Positions 14,452-21,379 of a stretch of DNA of 25,870 nucleotides are shown here, in pieces. A program made the translations under genes and the position numbers. This DNA is from a virus. The DNA lies in IMG/VR virus record IMGVR_UViG_3300025138_000306, positions 1-25,870 of that record; one strand, written 5' to 3'. Each line of letters opens with the position of its first letter. The first letter of the stretch is position 1. The notes beneath the pieces are model-generated. The model saw only the letters and a program-made list of their open reading frames with translations. It was not told the origin of the DNA and ran no database searches.

Positions 14452-15329
14452 TCGGCATCATACCAGTCGCAGGACATGAGACATTCGACTTTGACCAACC
14501 ATGGCCAGATTGCATGATGCCTATTGCTGCGAACTACAATCTGTTGGAAGCAGCCGTTGTAGAGTGCGCTTGGGCTGGATGTAAATCTATCTGGATTGTT
14601 GTTAATGGAGACTTTGCTCCAATAATAAAAAAGAGACTTGGCGGATGGTGCGGAGATCCCGTTTGGGCACATAGGACATTCGATAGGAACATTGGAGTTT
14701 CTAGAAGAAGGATTCCAATTTATTACGTCGGAGTCAATCCAAAAGACAGGCATAAGAGAGACTGTACATCATGGTCCGTTATACATGGAGCAGTCACTGC
14801 TTTCAAGACTCTAGCGAGAATCTCTGACTGGATGATACCTTCTAAGTATTATGTTTCATTCCCTCATGGGTACTTTTCCCCATACCAGCTACGAGAACAT
14901 AGAAGGATAATTAATTCCAAAAAGAATTGCTATATAAGCTTCAATGGACAGACAGTGAGAGATAACAACTTCATGTCGTTTACATTTGGCAAAGATGAGT
15001 GGCTAGACTTTAGGAGAATAATCCGTACAGGAACCGGCCGAAAGCCGCCTGGTTCTACATGGGGAGAGGAAATCTACCTTGATCCATCTCAGATGTGGTC
15101 AGCTAGGTGGTTTGGATTGGACAAAGTATTTAAACCTCTCAGTTTGGAAAAATCACATGAGATACCAGTTGATGATTTCCACAATCTCCGAAATTGGGAG
15201 GAATATAGAAACTTTCTATGTGCCTCGAGGTCCACAATCGTCAAGAGACCAGAGAAAGAAATTCTTCTAGGCTCTCGGTCTAATCGAGTGTCTGCGGACT
15301 ATTTAGATTCTGATGAAGGACAAACTTAA
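14409..15329 (+). CDS. sugar-nucleotidyltransferase-like (GT-A fold) protein
   Basis: The 306-residue protein begins like NDP-sugar pyrophosphorylases: LVGIIPVAGH (14-23) as the first strand, MMPIAANYNLLEAAVVECA (36-54) for the usual MLPIxxKPxIExAVEE, then AGCKSIWIVVNGD (56-68). SWSVIHGAVTAF (121-132) and YVSFPHGYFSP (148-158) could be the next family segments. The canonical GxGTR loop after the first strand is replaced by HETFDF, so activity on NTP is uncertain. AAAGGAG lies upstream. It could modify DNA, sugars or a surface component; partner genes do not settle this. The stop region overlaps the J-domain gene. Confidence 0.55.
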   Translation: MENARDATEESRNLVGIIPVAGHETFDFDQPWPDCMMPIAANYNLLEAAVVECAWAGCKSIWIVVNGDFAPIIKKRLGGWCGDPVWAHRTFDRNIGVSRRRIPIYYVGVNPKDRHKRDCTSWSVIHGAVTAFKTLARISDWMIPSKYYVSFPHGYFSPYQLREHRRIINSKKNCYISFNGQTVRDNNFMSFTFGKDEWLDFRRIIRTGTGRKPPGSTWGEEIYLDPSQMWSARWFGLDKVFKPLSLEKSHEIPVDDFHNLRNWEEYRNFLCASRSTIVKRPEKEILLGSRSNRVSADYLDSDEGQT

Positions 15330-15930
15330 ATTCAAAAAGCTCTTAAATGAGTTCCGTTCACTAGAAGCTGAATTCGAATACAATAACGAAGTATTGCGAG
15401 AGGCAAATGAAGCTTTTGAGTGCACCTACCTAAAGTGGTGCGAAGACAATGGCGTTAACCTAGATAATCTCCAGAAGGACAAAAATAAGAAAGTTATCAT
15501 AAACAGTCCAACAAAAATAGAATATCCAGAGGACCATTCTAGAATTGAAGTGAAGGGTAAGCAAAAAAAACATAAAGATGTATTTAAGTCTGTCGCCAAG
15601 AAAATACACCCAGACAAGGTTGGACAAACCGACCCAAGACACGAAGAATTCACCAATGCGTTTCAAAGAGCAACCGTTGCGATGAATGAAGGACAATGGG
15701 GCGAACTCTTTGACGTCATAGATCGATATAAAATCGACATTCCAAACTACGAAGAGGCGAATACATCTCTAGAGAAAGATGTGGTAAGAATGTCCGAGAA
15801 GCTTCAGAAACAAAAGACAACCTATGCTTGGCACTTGCAAAACTGTGAGGGAAATCAGGGTTGTATAGATATGGTGGTCAGCGCCTTTCTAAAGCAAGTG
15901 TTTGAGTGGGATGGATCAAAGACCCCTTAA
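15313..15930 (+). CDS. J-domain protein
   Basis: A 205-residue protein with a helical coiled-coil N-terminal half and a J-domain-like segment at about 86-135: FKSVAKKIHPDK with the HPD tripeptide at 99-101 and a following helix EEFTNAFQRATVAM. J-domains stimulate Hsp70 (DnaK) ATPase, so it may recruit host DnaK to phage substrates. The C-terminal part has CEGNQGC (two cysteines). The start overlaps the preceding gene by 17 bases; the next small gene starts within its end. Together with the GroES-like gene it suggests manipulation of host chaperones. Confidence 0.7.
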   Translation: MKDKLKFKKLLNEFRSLEAEFEYNNEVLREANEAFECTYLKWCEDNGVNLDNLQKDKNKKVIINSPTKIEYPEDHSRIEVKGKQKKHKDVFKSVAKKIHPDKVGQTDPRHEEFTNAFQRATVAMNEGQWGELFDVIDRYKIDIPNYEEANTSLEKDVVRMSEKLQKQKTTYAWHLQNCEGNQGCIDMVVSAFLKQVFEWDGSKTP

Positions 15931-16090
15931 GGTCGCAGATCTTGTGACTTCCCGGCTTCAACGAAGCAATCCAAATTATATATTGGGGATAGTCGTCCGC
16001 GAAAATTTAACCAGTGGATTTATCGCAGTTCAATGGAGAGATGGAAAAATAAGATATCACCTGAGAAGAGCTCTAAAATGGGTCGCTTGA
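15911..16090 (+). CDS. small GDLV-type SH3-like barrel protein
   Basis: A 59-residue protein starting at ATG 15911, inside the end of the J-domain gene. PLKVADLVTSR, YILGIVVRE, FIAVQWRDG and a basic end RRALKWVA match the plan of the other three GDLV proteins (12632, 21161, 21376). It is likely a compact beta-barrel. No Shine-Dalgarno of note; translational coupling is likely. Function unknown. Confidence 0.6.
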   Translation: MDQRPLKVADLVTSRLQRSNPNYILGIVVRENLTSGFIAVQWRDGKIRYHLRRALKWVA

Positions 16091-16118
16091 TACTATTTAT
16101 ATGAAACGAAGGAGTGTT

Positions 16119-16835
16119 ATGCAAATTAGTAACAAAGATTTAATTCAGATTATCAAAGAAGAGCTCACAGCTGTGCTTGATGAGAAGAAAGGTAAGAAGC
16201 GAAAAGCTGCGAAAAAGAAGAAGCGCAAAAAGAAAAAGAAAGCAAAAGCCAAGAAGAAAGATGCCTGCTATCACAAGGTAAAGTCTCGCTATGACGTTTG
16301 GCCTTCCGCATATGCTTCCGGAGCTCTTGTAAAGTGCCGCAAGGTTGGAGCCAAAAACTGGGGTAACTCAAAAAAGGAAGGCTTAGAGGAAGAGTTCCAA
16401 AAGCACGACATGTACGACCCTGAGAGCGGAAAGAAGTATGCAGCTGACGTTAAGCAAGATCACACAAGCATGGCCAAAAAGGGTTATACCCACGTCGACC
16501 CTAAGAAGATCGAAAAGATCCTCAGAGACGAAGGTGGAGCAGCAGGACTCGATCCATTCTTCAAAGAGTTTGGGAAAGAACAAGAGAAAGACATCCTTAA
16601 GACCCTTGAAGATATGCCGTCAGTAAAGAAGCACCAAAATGGTGACTACATCTTGGACGATAATAAAGATGTTGACCTATCTGAAAAGAAGCTTACCAAA
16701 AAGGACAAGCAACAAAAAGAAAAATTCGCAATGGGGATGAAGAAGAATATGAAAGGTTTCAAAAAAGATTATGGTTCTGATGCAAAGTCCGTAATGTATG
16801 CAACTGCAACTAAAATGGCGCAAGAAAAAAAATGA
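16119..16835 (+). CDS. tagged lysine-rich internal-type protein
   Basis: The 238-residue protein starts with the shared module (MQISNKDLIQIIKEEL, I12-K-E14) and a second L-D-E at 20-22. A nearly pure Lys/Arg stretch follows at once (23-47). Next is a short Cys domain (CYHKVKSRYDVWPSAYASG, 50-68, and C73), a pattern I associate with small modules of marine phages and giant viruses. The C-terminal part is charged and ends with DYGSDAKSVMYATATKM. ATG 16119 is set by AAGGAG; the in-frame ATG 16101 would add KRRSV upstream of the tag. First of five genes linked by ATGA overlaps. The basic composition suggests nucleic-acid binding. Confidence 0.75.
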   Translation: MQISNKDLIQIIKEELTAVLDEKKGKKRKAAKKKKRKKKKKAKAKKKDACYHKVKSRYDVWPSAYASGALVKCRKVGAKNWGNSKKEGLEEEFQKHDMYDPESGKKYAADVKQDHTSMAKKGYTHVDPKKIEKILRDEGGAAGLDPFFKEFGKEQEKDILKTLEDMPSVKKHQNGDYILDDNKDVDLSEKKLTKKDKQQKEKFAMGMKKNMKGFKKDYGSDAKSVMYATATKMAQEKK

Positions 16836-17392
16836 ACATAACCAAAGAAGATTTACAACGAATCATAGAGGAAGAGCTCGAAGCTGTTCTCGATGAAAAA
16901 TGTCAAAAAGGTTATAAGACTCACGAGAAGAGAAAGACCAAGAAGATGTTTGGAAAGACATATCGCAACTGCGTAAAAGCAGAAGAAGGCCAAGAGCTAG
17001 ATGAAGATATTGACGAAGCCAAGGCATACCATTGGGATGAACCCGATTGGGAATATGGCGGCGGTTATGGTGAAGGAACTCTCGAGGAAAAGAAAAAAAA
17101 GAAGAAGAAATCAAAAAAGAAATCAAAAAAGAAAAAGAAAGCTGGAACTGAATCTGGGAAAGAATCTTCCCTCCGTGACTGGTTTGGTCGCAAAGGAGCC
17201 AAAGGCAAGAAGAAAGGCTGGGTCGATTGTAATGCCCCCGACGGTAAAGGCGGATACAAGTCTTGCGGCCGTGGATCAGGCGAGAAAAGAAAGAAGTACC
17301 CCGCATGTCGGCCAACTCCCGGCGCTTGTAAAGAGCGAGGAAGAGGAAAGTCTTGGGGCAAAAAAGCTAAAAAAAGAGGAAAGAAAAAATGA
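16832..17392 (+). CDS. tagged Lys/Cys-rich protein with two zinc-finger-like modules
   Basis: 186 residues. The tag is MNITKEDLQRIIEEEL, with I12-E-E14 and L-D-E at 20-22. Module one, C24 to C47 (CQKGYKTHEKRKTKKMFG then YRNC), is compact and basic. An acidic linker ends in L-E-E at 84-86, directly before a Lys/Ser run (87-103). Module two (about 110-175) has GWVDCN, SCGRGSGEKRKKYPACRPTPGACK with cysteines at 133, 145, 159 and 166, and could bind a metal. The tail is KKRGKKK. Start and stop both sit in ATGA overlaps. The protein is extremely basic overall, as expected for a DNA-packing or injected protein. Confidence 0.75.
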   Translation: MNITKEDLQRIIEEELEAVLDEKCQKGYKTHEKRKTKKMFGKTYRNCVKAEEGQELDEDIDEAKAYHWDEPDWEYGGGYGEGTLEEKKKKKKKSKKKSKKKKKAGTESGKESSLRDWFGRKGAKGKKKGWVDCNAPDGKGGYKSCGRGSGEKRKKYPACRPTPGACKERGRGKSWGKKAKKRGKKK

Positions 17393-17412
17393 AATTATCA
17401 AAAGAAATATTA
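17381..17412 (+). repeat. 32-base direct repeat carrying ribosome site and tag start (copy 1)
   Basis: Identical to 17806-17837. It spans the end of the upstream gene (Lys codons), the start codon at 17389 and the first eight codons of the tag. Confidence 0.9.
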
Positions 17413-17817
17413 ATGAGAATTATTCATGAACAGTTGGGACAAGAGACTAAGCGAAGATTACCCAATCCAAAGTTTGACCTCGAAGATGGTATAGAAAAAT
17501 TAGTTATGAATTACTTGGGAAGAGGGTTCGACCTTGATAGCGAAGAGCAAAACCTTATTTCCGAATTCGTTAAAGCTATCTCAGCACTTACCAACACAGG
17601 AATAGAAGAAGCTACCGCTGCCGAAGAAAAAGAAAGACTGGCGAAGATAATGGCAAATTTCTCTGATGAAGAGAACGCAGCAGAGATCGAACGCCAGAAT
17701 GCAGAGAATGCTAGACCTGCAGTAGGTAAGGCCGGTAAAGAAGAACCAATGAGTCCATCAGAACGTCATCGCAAATATTTACTAAAAAAGCATAACAAGG
17801 CAGGGAAGAAAAAATGA
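17389..17817 (+). CDS. tagged charged helical protein
   Basis: 142 residues. The tag is MKLSKEILMRIIHEQL (I12-H-E14). The first 35 bases of the gene including the ribosome site match the next gene almost exactly. The body is helical and charged, acidic in the middle (EEATAAEEKERLAKI) and basic at the end (HRKYLLKKHNKAGKKK). No known domain. It overlaps its neighbours by ATGA at both ends; the AAG-rich end of the upstream gene supplies the purine-rich ribosome site. Confidence 0.7.
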   Translation: MKLSKEILMRIIHEQLGQETKRRLPNPKFDLEDGIEKLVMNYLGRGFDLDSEEQNLISEFVKAISALTNTGIEEATAAEEKERLAKIMANFSDEENAAEIERQNAENARPAVGKAGKEEPMSPSERHRKYLLKKHNKAGKKK

Positions 17818-17837
17818 AATTATCAAAAGAAATATTA
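17806..17837 (+). repeat. 32-base direct repeat carrying ribosome site and tag start (copy 2)
   Basis: Identical to 17381-17412, with the start codon at 17814. The other tag genes are similar only at protein level. Confidence 0.9.
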
Positions 17838-18251
17838 GAAAATTTAATCAACGAAGTGATGGAAGAAGCAATGCCGCCACTAAGCAAGAAGGCGAAGAGA
17901 CTAACCCAGATAGCTAAGGACATCGAAAAAGAATTTGATCGACCAGCAACACCTGAAGAGAAAGAAGAGGAAGAGAAGCGCTACCAAGATAGCGTCAGCG
18001 CAGAGATAGAACGACAGCGCCAAGCCAGATTTCGATTGGATCAAGACCGCATGGACTATTTAAGAACAGCAAAAGCTGCTCAAGGCGGAAATTTTCAAAC
18101 TACTGGACCCGACGGCGAAATGAATGTTCGAGGCATCGGCGCAACAATTGGAGATGAAGGTCCTGAACCTGAAGTCCAAGCACCAGATTTTCGCATGACA
18201 AGAGCCGGCCCACGCGGCGGCGGTCGAATGTCTGAAGGTAAAAAGAAATGA
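17814..18251 (+). CDS. tagged helical protein with glycine-rich tail
   Basis: 145 residues. The tag is MKLSKEILENLINEVM (I12-N-E14). After it the protein is helical and rich in Arg, Glu and Gln (34-75), then Gly/Pro/Arg-rich toward the C terminus (RAGPRGGGRMSEGKKK). No known domain. It shares the first ten residues MKLSKEILxx with the previous protein and a 32-base identical DNA stretch. ATGA overlaps occur on both sides. Confidence 0.7.
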   Translation: MKLSKEILENLINEVMEEAMPPLSKKAKRLTQIAKDIEKEFDRPATPEEKEEEEKRYQDSVSAEIERQRQARFRLDQDRMDYLRTAKAAQGGNFQTTGPDGEMNVRGIGATIGDEGPEPEVQAPDFRMTRAGPRGGGRMSEGKKK

Positions 18252-18688
18252 ACATCACAAACGAACAAATACGAAACATCATCCAAGAAGAACTCGATGC
18301 TGTCCTGAATGAATTCGAAGAAAAAGAGATAACCGACCCTTGCGTTTGGAAAAAAGCCCCATCGCATAGACCACCAGGAATAAGCCAACCAGAGGCCGAA
18401 GAACGGTGTGCTGCCCAATCACAAGAAGGAGAGCTCGAAGAAGCTGCTAAGAAGCCCTGTAAGCCTTCGAAAGGCAAACGCTTCGCAAAGCGTGTAAACG
18501 GTAAATGTCGCTCCTATGGACAGAAAGGAAAAGCCAAAGGTGGTGGAGACAGAATCCGACCCGGAACAAAGAAAGGTGATGCTTATTGTGCTCGATCTTT
18601 AAAGATTAAAAAGTGCAAGAATCCTCCCTGCGCCAACGCTCTCTCTAGAAAGAAGTGGAAATGCAAAGGCGCAAAGAGTCAGAAGTGA
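18248..18688 (+). CDS. tagged Cys/Lys-rich protein
   Basis: 146 residues. The tag is MNITNEQIRNIIQEEL (I12-Q-E14, then L-N-E at 20-22). An acidic linker with C32 and C54 ends at L-E-E (63-65); the remaining 80 residues are basic with cysteines at 71, 87, 114, 123, 128 and 139. Landmarks are GKRFAKRVNGKCRSYG, DRIRPGTKKGDAYCAR and NPPCANALSRKKWKC. The cysteine number allows one or two metal sites. It is last in the ATGA-linked chain; a small membrane-protein gene begins inside its end. Confidence 0.75.
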   Translation: MNITNEQIRNIIQEELDAVLNEFEEKEITDPCVWKKAPSHRPPGISQPEAEERCAAQSQEGELEEAAKKPCKPSKGKRFAKRVNGKCRSYGQKGKAKGGGDRIRPGTKKGDAYCARSLKIKKCKNPPCANALSRKKWKCKGAKSQK

Positions 18689-18837
18689 TAGTCGATCTTT
18701 GGTTTAGAATGATATTCTGGAAGGCAATGTTCTTTGGGATAATGATCCCATCCGTTGCTTTCAGTTGTTATTGGTACCTGCTATACAGACAACAGCAAGC
18801 GTTTTTAAAAAAGTTAGAAGAAATGCTTGACAAGTGA
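18661..18837 (+). CDS. small single-span membrane protein
   Basis: About 58 residues from ATG 18661; GTG 18655 and GTG 18685 (a GTGA overlap with the upstream stop) are also possible. Charged N terminus, one membrane span (about FWKAMFFGIMIPSVAFSCYW, residues 20-39), then a basic-acidic helical tail KKLEEMLDK. Its last codons overlap the -35 of promoter P5. Function unknown. Confidence 0.5.
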   Translation: MQRRKESEVIVDLWFRMIFWKAMFFGIMIPSVAFSCYWYLLYRQQQAFLKKLEEMLDK

Positions 18838-18855
18838 TCCTCAATAGGTTATATT
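18827..18855 (+). promoter_or_regulatory. promoter P5 for the UV endonuclease gene
   Basis: TTGACA at 18827-18832, spacer 17, TATATT at 18850-18855. Predicted leader about 19 bases with CGGAGGACAA before ATG 18881. The -35 lies in the end of the upstream gene. Confidence 0.82.
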
Positions 18856-18880
18856 ATTAATATAATCAATCGGAGGACAA

Positions 18881-19825
18881 ATGATTAACAATTACAACTT
18901 AGGCTATGCCTGCATCAACAGCGAACTTTCATCGCTCAAAGTAAAGGTATCAACCAACCGCACAATGCGCAAGAAGACATTCCAAGAGAAAGGCTTGGAC
19001 TATGTATCCGAGATCATCCTACAGAACGTCACAGACCTGCTAGCCATCCTTCAGTGGAATGCGAAGCACGACATTCACTTCTTCCGCATCTCTTCAGAGA
19101 TTTTCCCATGGGCTTCAGAGTATGAGATGGAAGACCTTAAAGACTTCGACGCTATTGAAGAAGCCCTTTACGAAGCCGGCCTGTTTGCTAATGAGAACGA
19201 CATTCGTCTCACATGCCATCCCGGCCCCTTCAACAAACTTTGTTCTCCAAATGAGCAGGTTGTACAAAACACTATCAAAGACCTCGAGGTTAATGGTAAG
19301 ATGATGGACCTTTTGTGTCAACCTCGCTCTACTTGGGCAAAGATCAACATTCATGTCGGTGCGGCTTACAACGACAAACCCAAAGCCATGGCGGATTTCT
19401 GCAAGAACTTCGCACGCTTATCTGACGCAGTGAAGTCACGCTTGACCGTGGAGAACGACGACAAGGAAAGTCTCTACTCAACTAAAGAACTCTACGACGG
19501 TATCTTCAGCGTCATCAACATCCCTATCGTTCACGACTATCATCATCACACAATGTGTACTGGTGGCTTGTCTCAACAGGAAGCACTCGAACTCGCTCTA
19601 AAGACATGGGGTGACGTTGTCCCTGTCGTCCACTACAGCCAGTCACGAGCAGTAGAGCATGATAACCCTAAGATCCGTCCACAAGCGCACAGCGACAGCT
19701 ATTGGACGCCTATCGACACATTCGGTCACTGCATGGACATCATGCTCGAGTGTAAGCACAAAGAAATCGGTCTATTCAAGATGCGTGAGCTAATGGCTGG
19801 CTCATCTTGCATGGCTGCGAAATAA
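18881..19825 (+). CDS. uvsE: UV damage endonuclease UvsE/UVDE
   Basis: This 314-residue TIM-barrel enzyme nicks DNA 5' to UV photoproducts and similar lesions, starting alternative excision repair. It shows the expected path: NYNLGYACIN at the N terminus, FFRISSEIFPW (about 67-77), RLTCHPGPFNKL (107-118), KINIHVG, RLTVEND (187-193), PIVHDYHHH and VPVVHYSQSR, which supply the His/Asp/Glu metal ligands. Its length agrees with the family. Set by a strong GGAGGACAA under its own promoter. Light protection is sensible for a surface-water phage. Codon use here is more GC-rich than in the surrounding AT-rich small genes. Confidence 0.9.
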   Translation: MINNYNLGYACINSELSSLKVKVSTNRTMRKKTFQEKGLDYVSEIILQNVTDLLAILQWNAKHDIHFFRISSEIFPWASEYEMEDLKDFDAIEEALYEAGLFANENDIRLTCHPGPFNKLCSPNEQVVQNTIKDLEVNGKMMDLLCQPRSTWAKINIHVGAAYNDKPKAMADFCKNFARLSDAVKSRLTVENDDKESLYSTKELYDGIFSVINIPIVHDYHHHTMCTGGLSQQEALELALKTWGDVVPVVHYSQSRAVEHDNPKIRPQAHSDSYWTPIDTFGHCMDIMLECKHKEIGLFKMRELMAGSSCMAAK

Positions 19826-19834
19826 GGAGGAGCT

Positions 19835-20353
19835 ATGACGAAAGATGAATTAAAAATGTTTCATGAAAAATCAGCATCTGGATTGTGTATCCGTGTTTAC
19901 TATTCAACAACTCAATTGATGATCGAAAACGAAGACTTTCCTTCCATCAAGTCAATCGCAGAGCGCATGGGTTACGACCTCAAGCAGAACTATATGAAAA
20001 CCATTGGGCGTGCTCTGCGCTGGCTACGCCGCGAAGGACTTATCGATCATAAGTACTTCGTCACCCCACAATCTGAAGTAAAATGCGGAATTTATCAAAT
20101 AAAAACGGAAAAAGGTGTCTATGTTGGCCAATCCAAACAAATAGATAAAAGATGGAAAGATCACGAAAGATCTATCAAAAACAATTTACATAGGTATATC
20201 AAATCTAATGATGTCTTTAAGTTCTCTATTTTGGAAGAATGTCGTATTCAAGACTTGCATACAAAAGAGCTATTGTGGGCAAACAAAATTCATTCCGATG
20301 GAGAAACGGTCCTAAATAAAGCCAATTTTATATTTATAACGGAGAACAAATGA
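19835..20353 (+). CDS. winged-helix plus GIY-YIG nuclease-like protein
   Basis: 172 residues in two parts. Residues 1-80 are helical with a winged-helix look (SIKSIAERMGYDLKQNYMKTIGRALRWLRREGLI). Residues 84-165 are a GIY-YIG nuclease: GIY at 85-87, YVG at 96-98, R106 and H110 in KRWKDH, and catalytic-type E145. This resembles phage GIY-YIG proteins used in homing or DNA processing. The DNA of the first half is GC-richer and that of the second half clearly AT-richer, so a fusion of a resident gene and an acquired nuclease is possible. AAGGAGG precedes the start, ten bases after UvsE. Confidence 0.75.
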   Translation: MTKDELKMFHEKSASGLCIRVYYSTTQLMIENEDFPSIKSIAERMGYDLKQNYMKTIGRALRWLRREGLIDHKYFVTPQSEVKCGIYQIKTEKGVYVGQSKQIDKRWKDHERSIKNNLHRYIKSNDVFKFSILEECRIQDLHTKELLWANKIHSDGETVLNKANFIFITENK

Positions 20354-20550
20354 ACTGGTTAAAGAAACTACTCGGCATTAAGTCGAAAGAAGAAAAACAA
20401 CAACAAAAAGTGAAAGATCTCTTGCAAAAGTCATTCGAGGCTCAAAGAGCGGGAGACATGGAGATGGCGGGAGTTTATCAAAAACAAGCAGATGAGATCA
20501 TGGAGAATCTTTGTAACTCATCAATCCCTCCGCTCAAGGAGGAAGAATGA
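20350..20550 (+). CDS. small helical protein
   Basis: 66 residues. An amphipathic N terminus (MNWLKKLLGIKSKEEKQQQK) is followed by a charged two-helix body with FEAQRAGDMEMAGVYQKQADEI, which resembles tiny tetratricopeptide-like bacterial proteins of unknown function (DUF6435 type), by eye only. The N terminus might bind membrane. ATGA overlaps on both sides; CGGAG precedes the start. Confidence 0.6.
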   Translation: MNWLKKLLGIKSKEEKQQQKVKDLLQKSFEAQRAGDMEMAGVYQKQADEIMENLCNSSIPPLKEEE

Positions 20551-20888
20551 AATTATACTATGGAATACTTCTGTTCGTCATCGGACAGATCCTTGCTTGG
20601 TTCCAGAGCAATTCAGGTATCATAGTGACGGAGGGTGCAACGAAAGCCATGCTCATCGCAGCATGCACCGCACCATTGACTACGCTATGCTTTGCCTTTG
20701 GAACAAAACTTATGTATGAAGAAGTCGAAGCATTGTGGTCCATCAGGTTCATGACCTTTGGGATTGGCTATTTAATCTTCATACCCCTCACTTGGTACTT
20801 CCTTGGAGAGGAGATATTCACCGCAAAGAATGGAATATCGTTCTTGCTTTGTGCATCGTTATTATTGATTCAAGCATTTATGAAATAA
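20547..20888 (+). CDS. small integral membrane protein with four spans
   Basis: 113 residues with four likely membrane helices: about 3-20, 31-53, 67-87 and 94-111. The arrangement and the short charged loops recall small multidrug-resistance/DMT-type transporters, but no conserved Glu in helix 1 is seen. It probably lies in the inner membrane. AAGGAGG precedes the start, which overlaps the previous stop. Confidence 0.65.
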   Translation: MKLYYGILLFVIGQILAWFQSNSGIIVTEGATKAMLIAACTAPLTTLCFAFGTKLMYEEVEALWSIRFMTFGIGYLIFIPLTWYFLGEEIFTAKNGISFLLCASLLLIQAFMK

Positions 20889-20898
20889 GGAGAAAATT

Positions 20899-21171
20899 AT
20901 GAATGATTATTGTGAAGCATGCGACTGCGATCCATGCGACTGTGACGGGATGGAAACACAAGACCTAACGCCACCAAAGACTACCTATGTTTACATTCCT
21001 TATGGGGACATTCTCTATGTGCCGAGAGCACCATCAATATGCGAAGCCCGCGATAGAGAGGATTTCCTCGAGGACAAGTTCAACAAAGACGTTATGATAG
21101 TCAGCCCATTCGAGTGGGAGATCTTGTCTGGAAAGATGGGTTGGAAAACCATTGAAGTGGATGGTGTTTGA
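20899..21171 (+). CDS. small protein with Cys-rich N terminus
   Basis: 90 residues. The start CEACDCDPCDC (residues 5-15) holds five cysteines and could bind a metal; the rest (PYGDILYVPRAPS and DVMIVSPFEWEILSGKMGWK) looks like a compact mixed fold. Not recognised. AAGGAG precedes the start; the next gene overlaps its last 11 bases. Confidence 0.6.
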   Translation: MNDYCEACDCDPCDCDGMETQDLTPPKTTYVYIPYGDILYVPRAPSICEARDREDFLEDKFNKDVMIVSPFEWEILSGKMGWKTIEVDGV

Positions 21172-21379
21172 TGTCGGAGATCTTGTGAGGTTTAAGGTAA
21201 AGGGTATCACCAAAACAAGATATAATCCCAACAAGAAAATAGGCATCGTCGTTTCTGTCGAGAGAGACATGTTCGATTCTTATGATGGTTCGAAAGAAGA
21301 CTTGATTGTGGTTAGGTGGATGCCTTGGGACAAGGAGGAGAGGATGATGGAGTTCTACCTTGAACACTTTAGCAAATGA
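21161..21379 (+). CDS. small GDLV-type SH3-like barrel protein
   Basis: 72 residues from ATG 21161 (GTG 21164 possible). FDVGDLVRFKVKG, IGIVVSVERD, DLIVVRWMPWD and MMEFYLEHF follow the common plan of the GDLV set. The start lies in the end of the Cys-rich gene and its stop overlaps the next GDLV gene by ATGA, forming a tandem pair. Confidence 0.65.
   Translation: MVFDVGDLVRFKVKGITKTRYNPNKKIGIVVSVERDMFDSYDGSKEDLIVVRWMPWDKEERMMEFYLEHFSK

Noticed and set aside
15313-15352. KKLLNEF at the J-domain protein start as another tag
   Set aside because: The L-x-E lies in a different register (11-13), the S/T at position 4 is missing, and the helix continues as coiled coil.
17065-17361. Minus-strand frame rich in Phe opposite the Lys-rich gene
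   Set aside because: It is the complement of AAA/AAG lysine codons and has no ribosome site.
17001-17429. Alternative + frame (142 codons) over the Lys-rich gene
   Set aside because: The frame at 16832-17392 has the tag, ordered Cys modules and ATGA junctions; the alternative breaks them.
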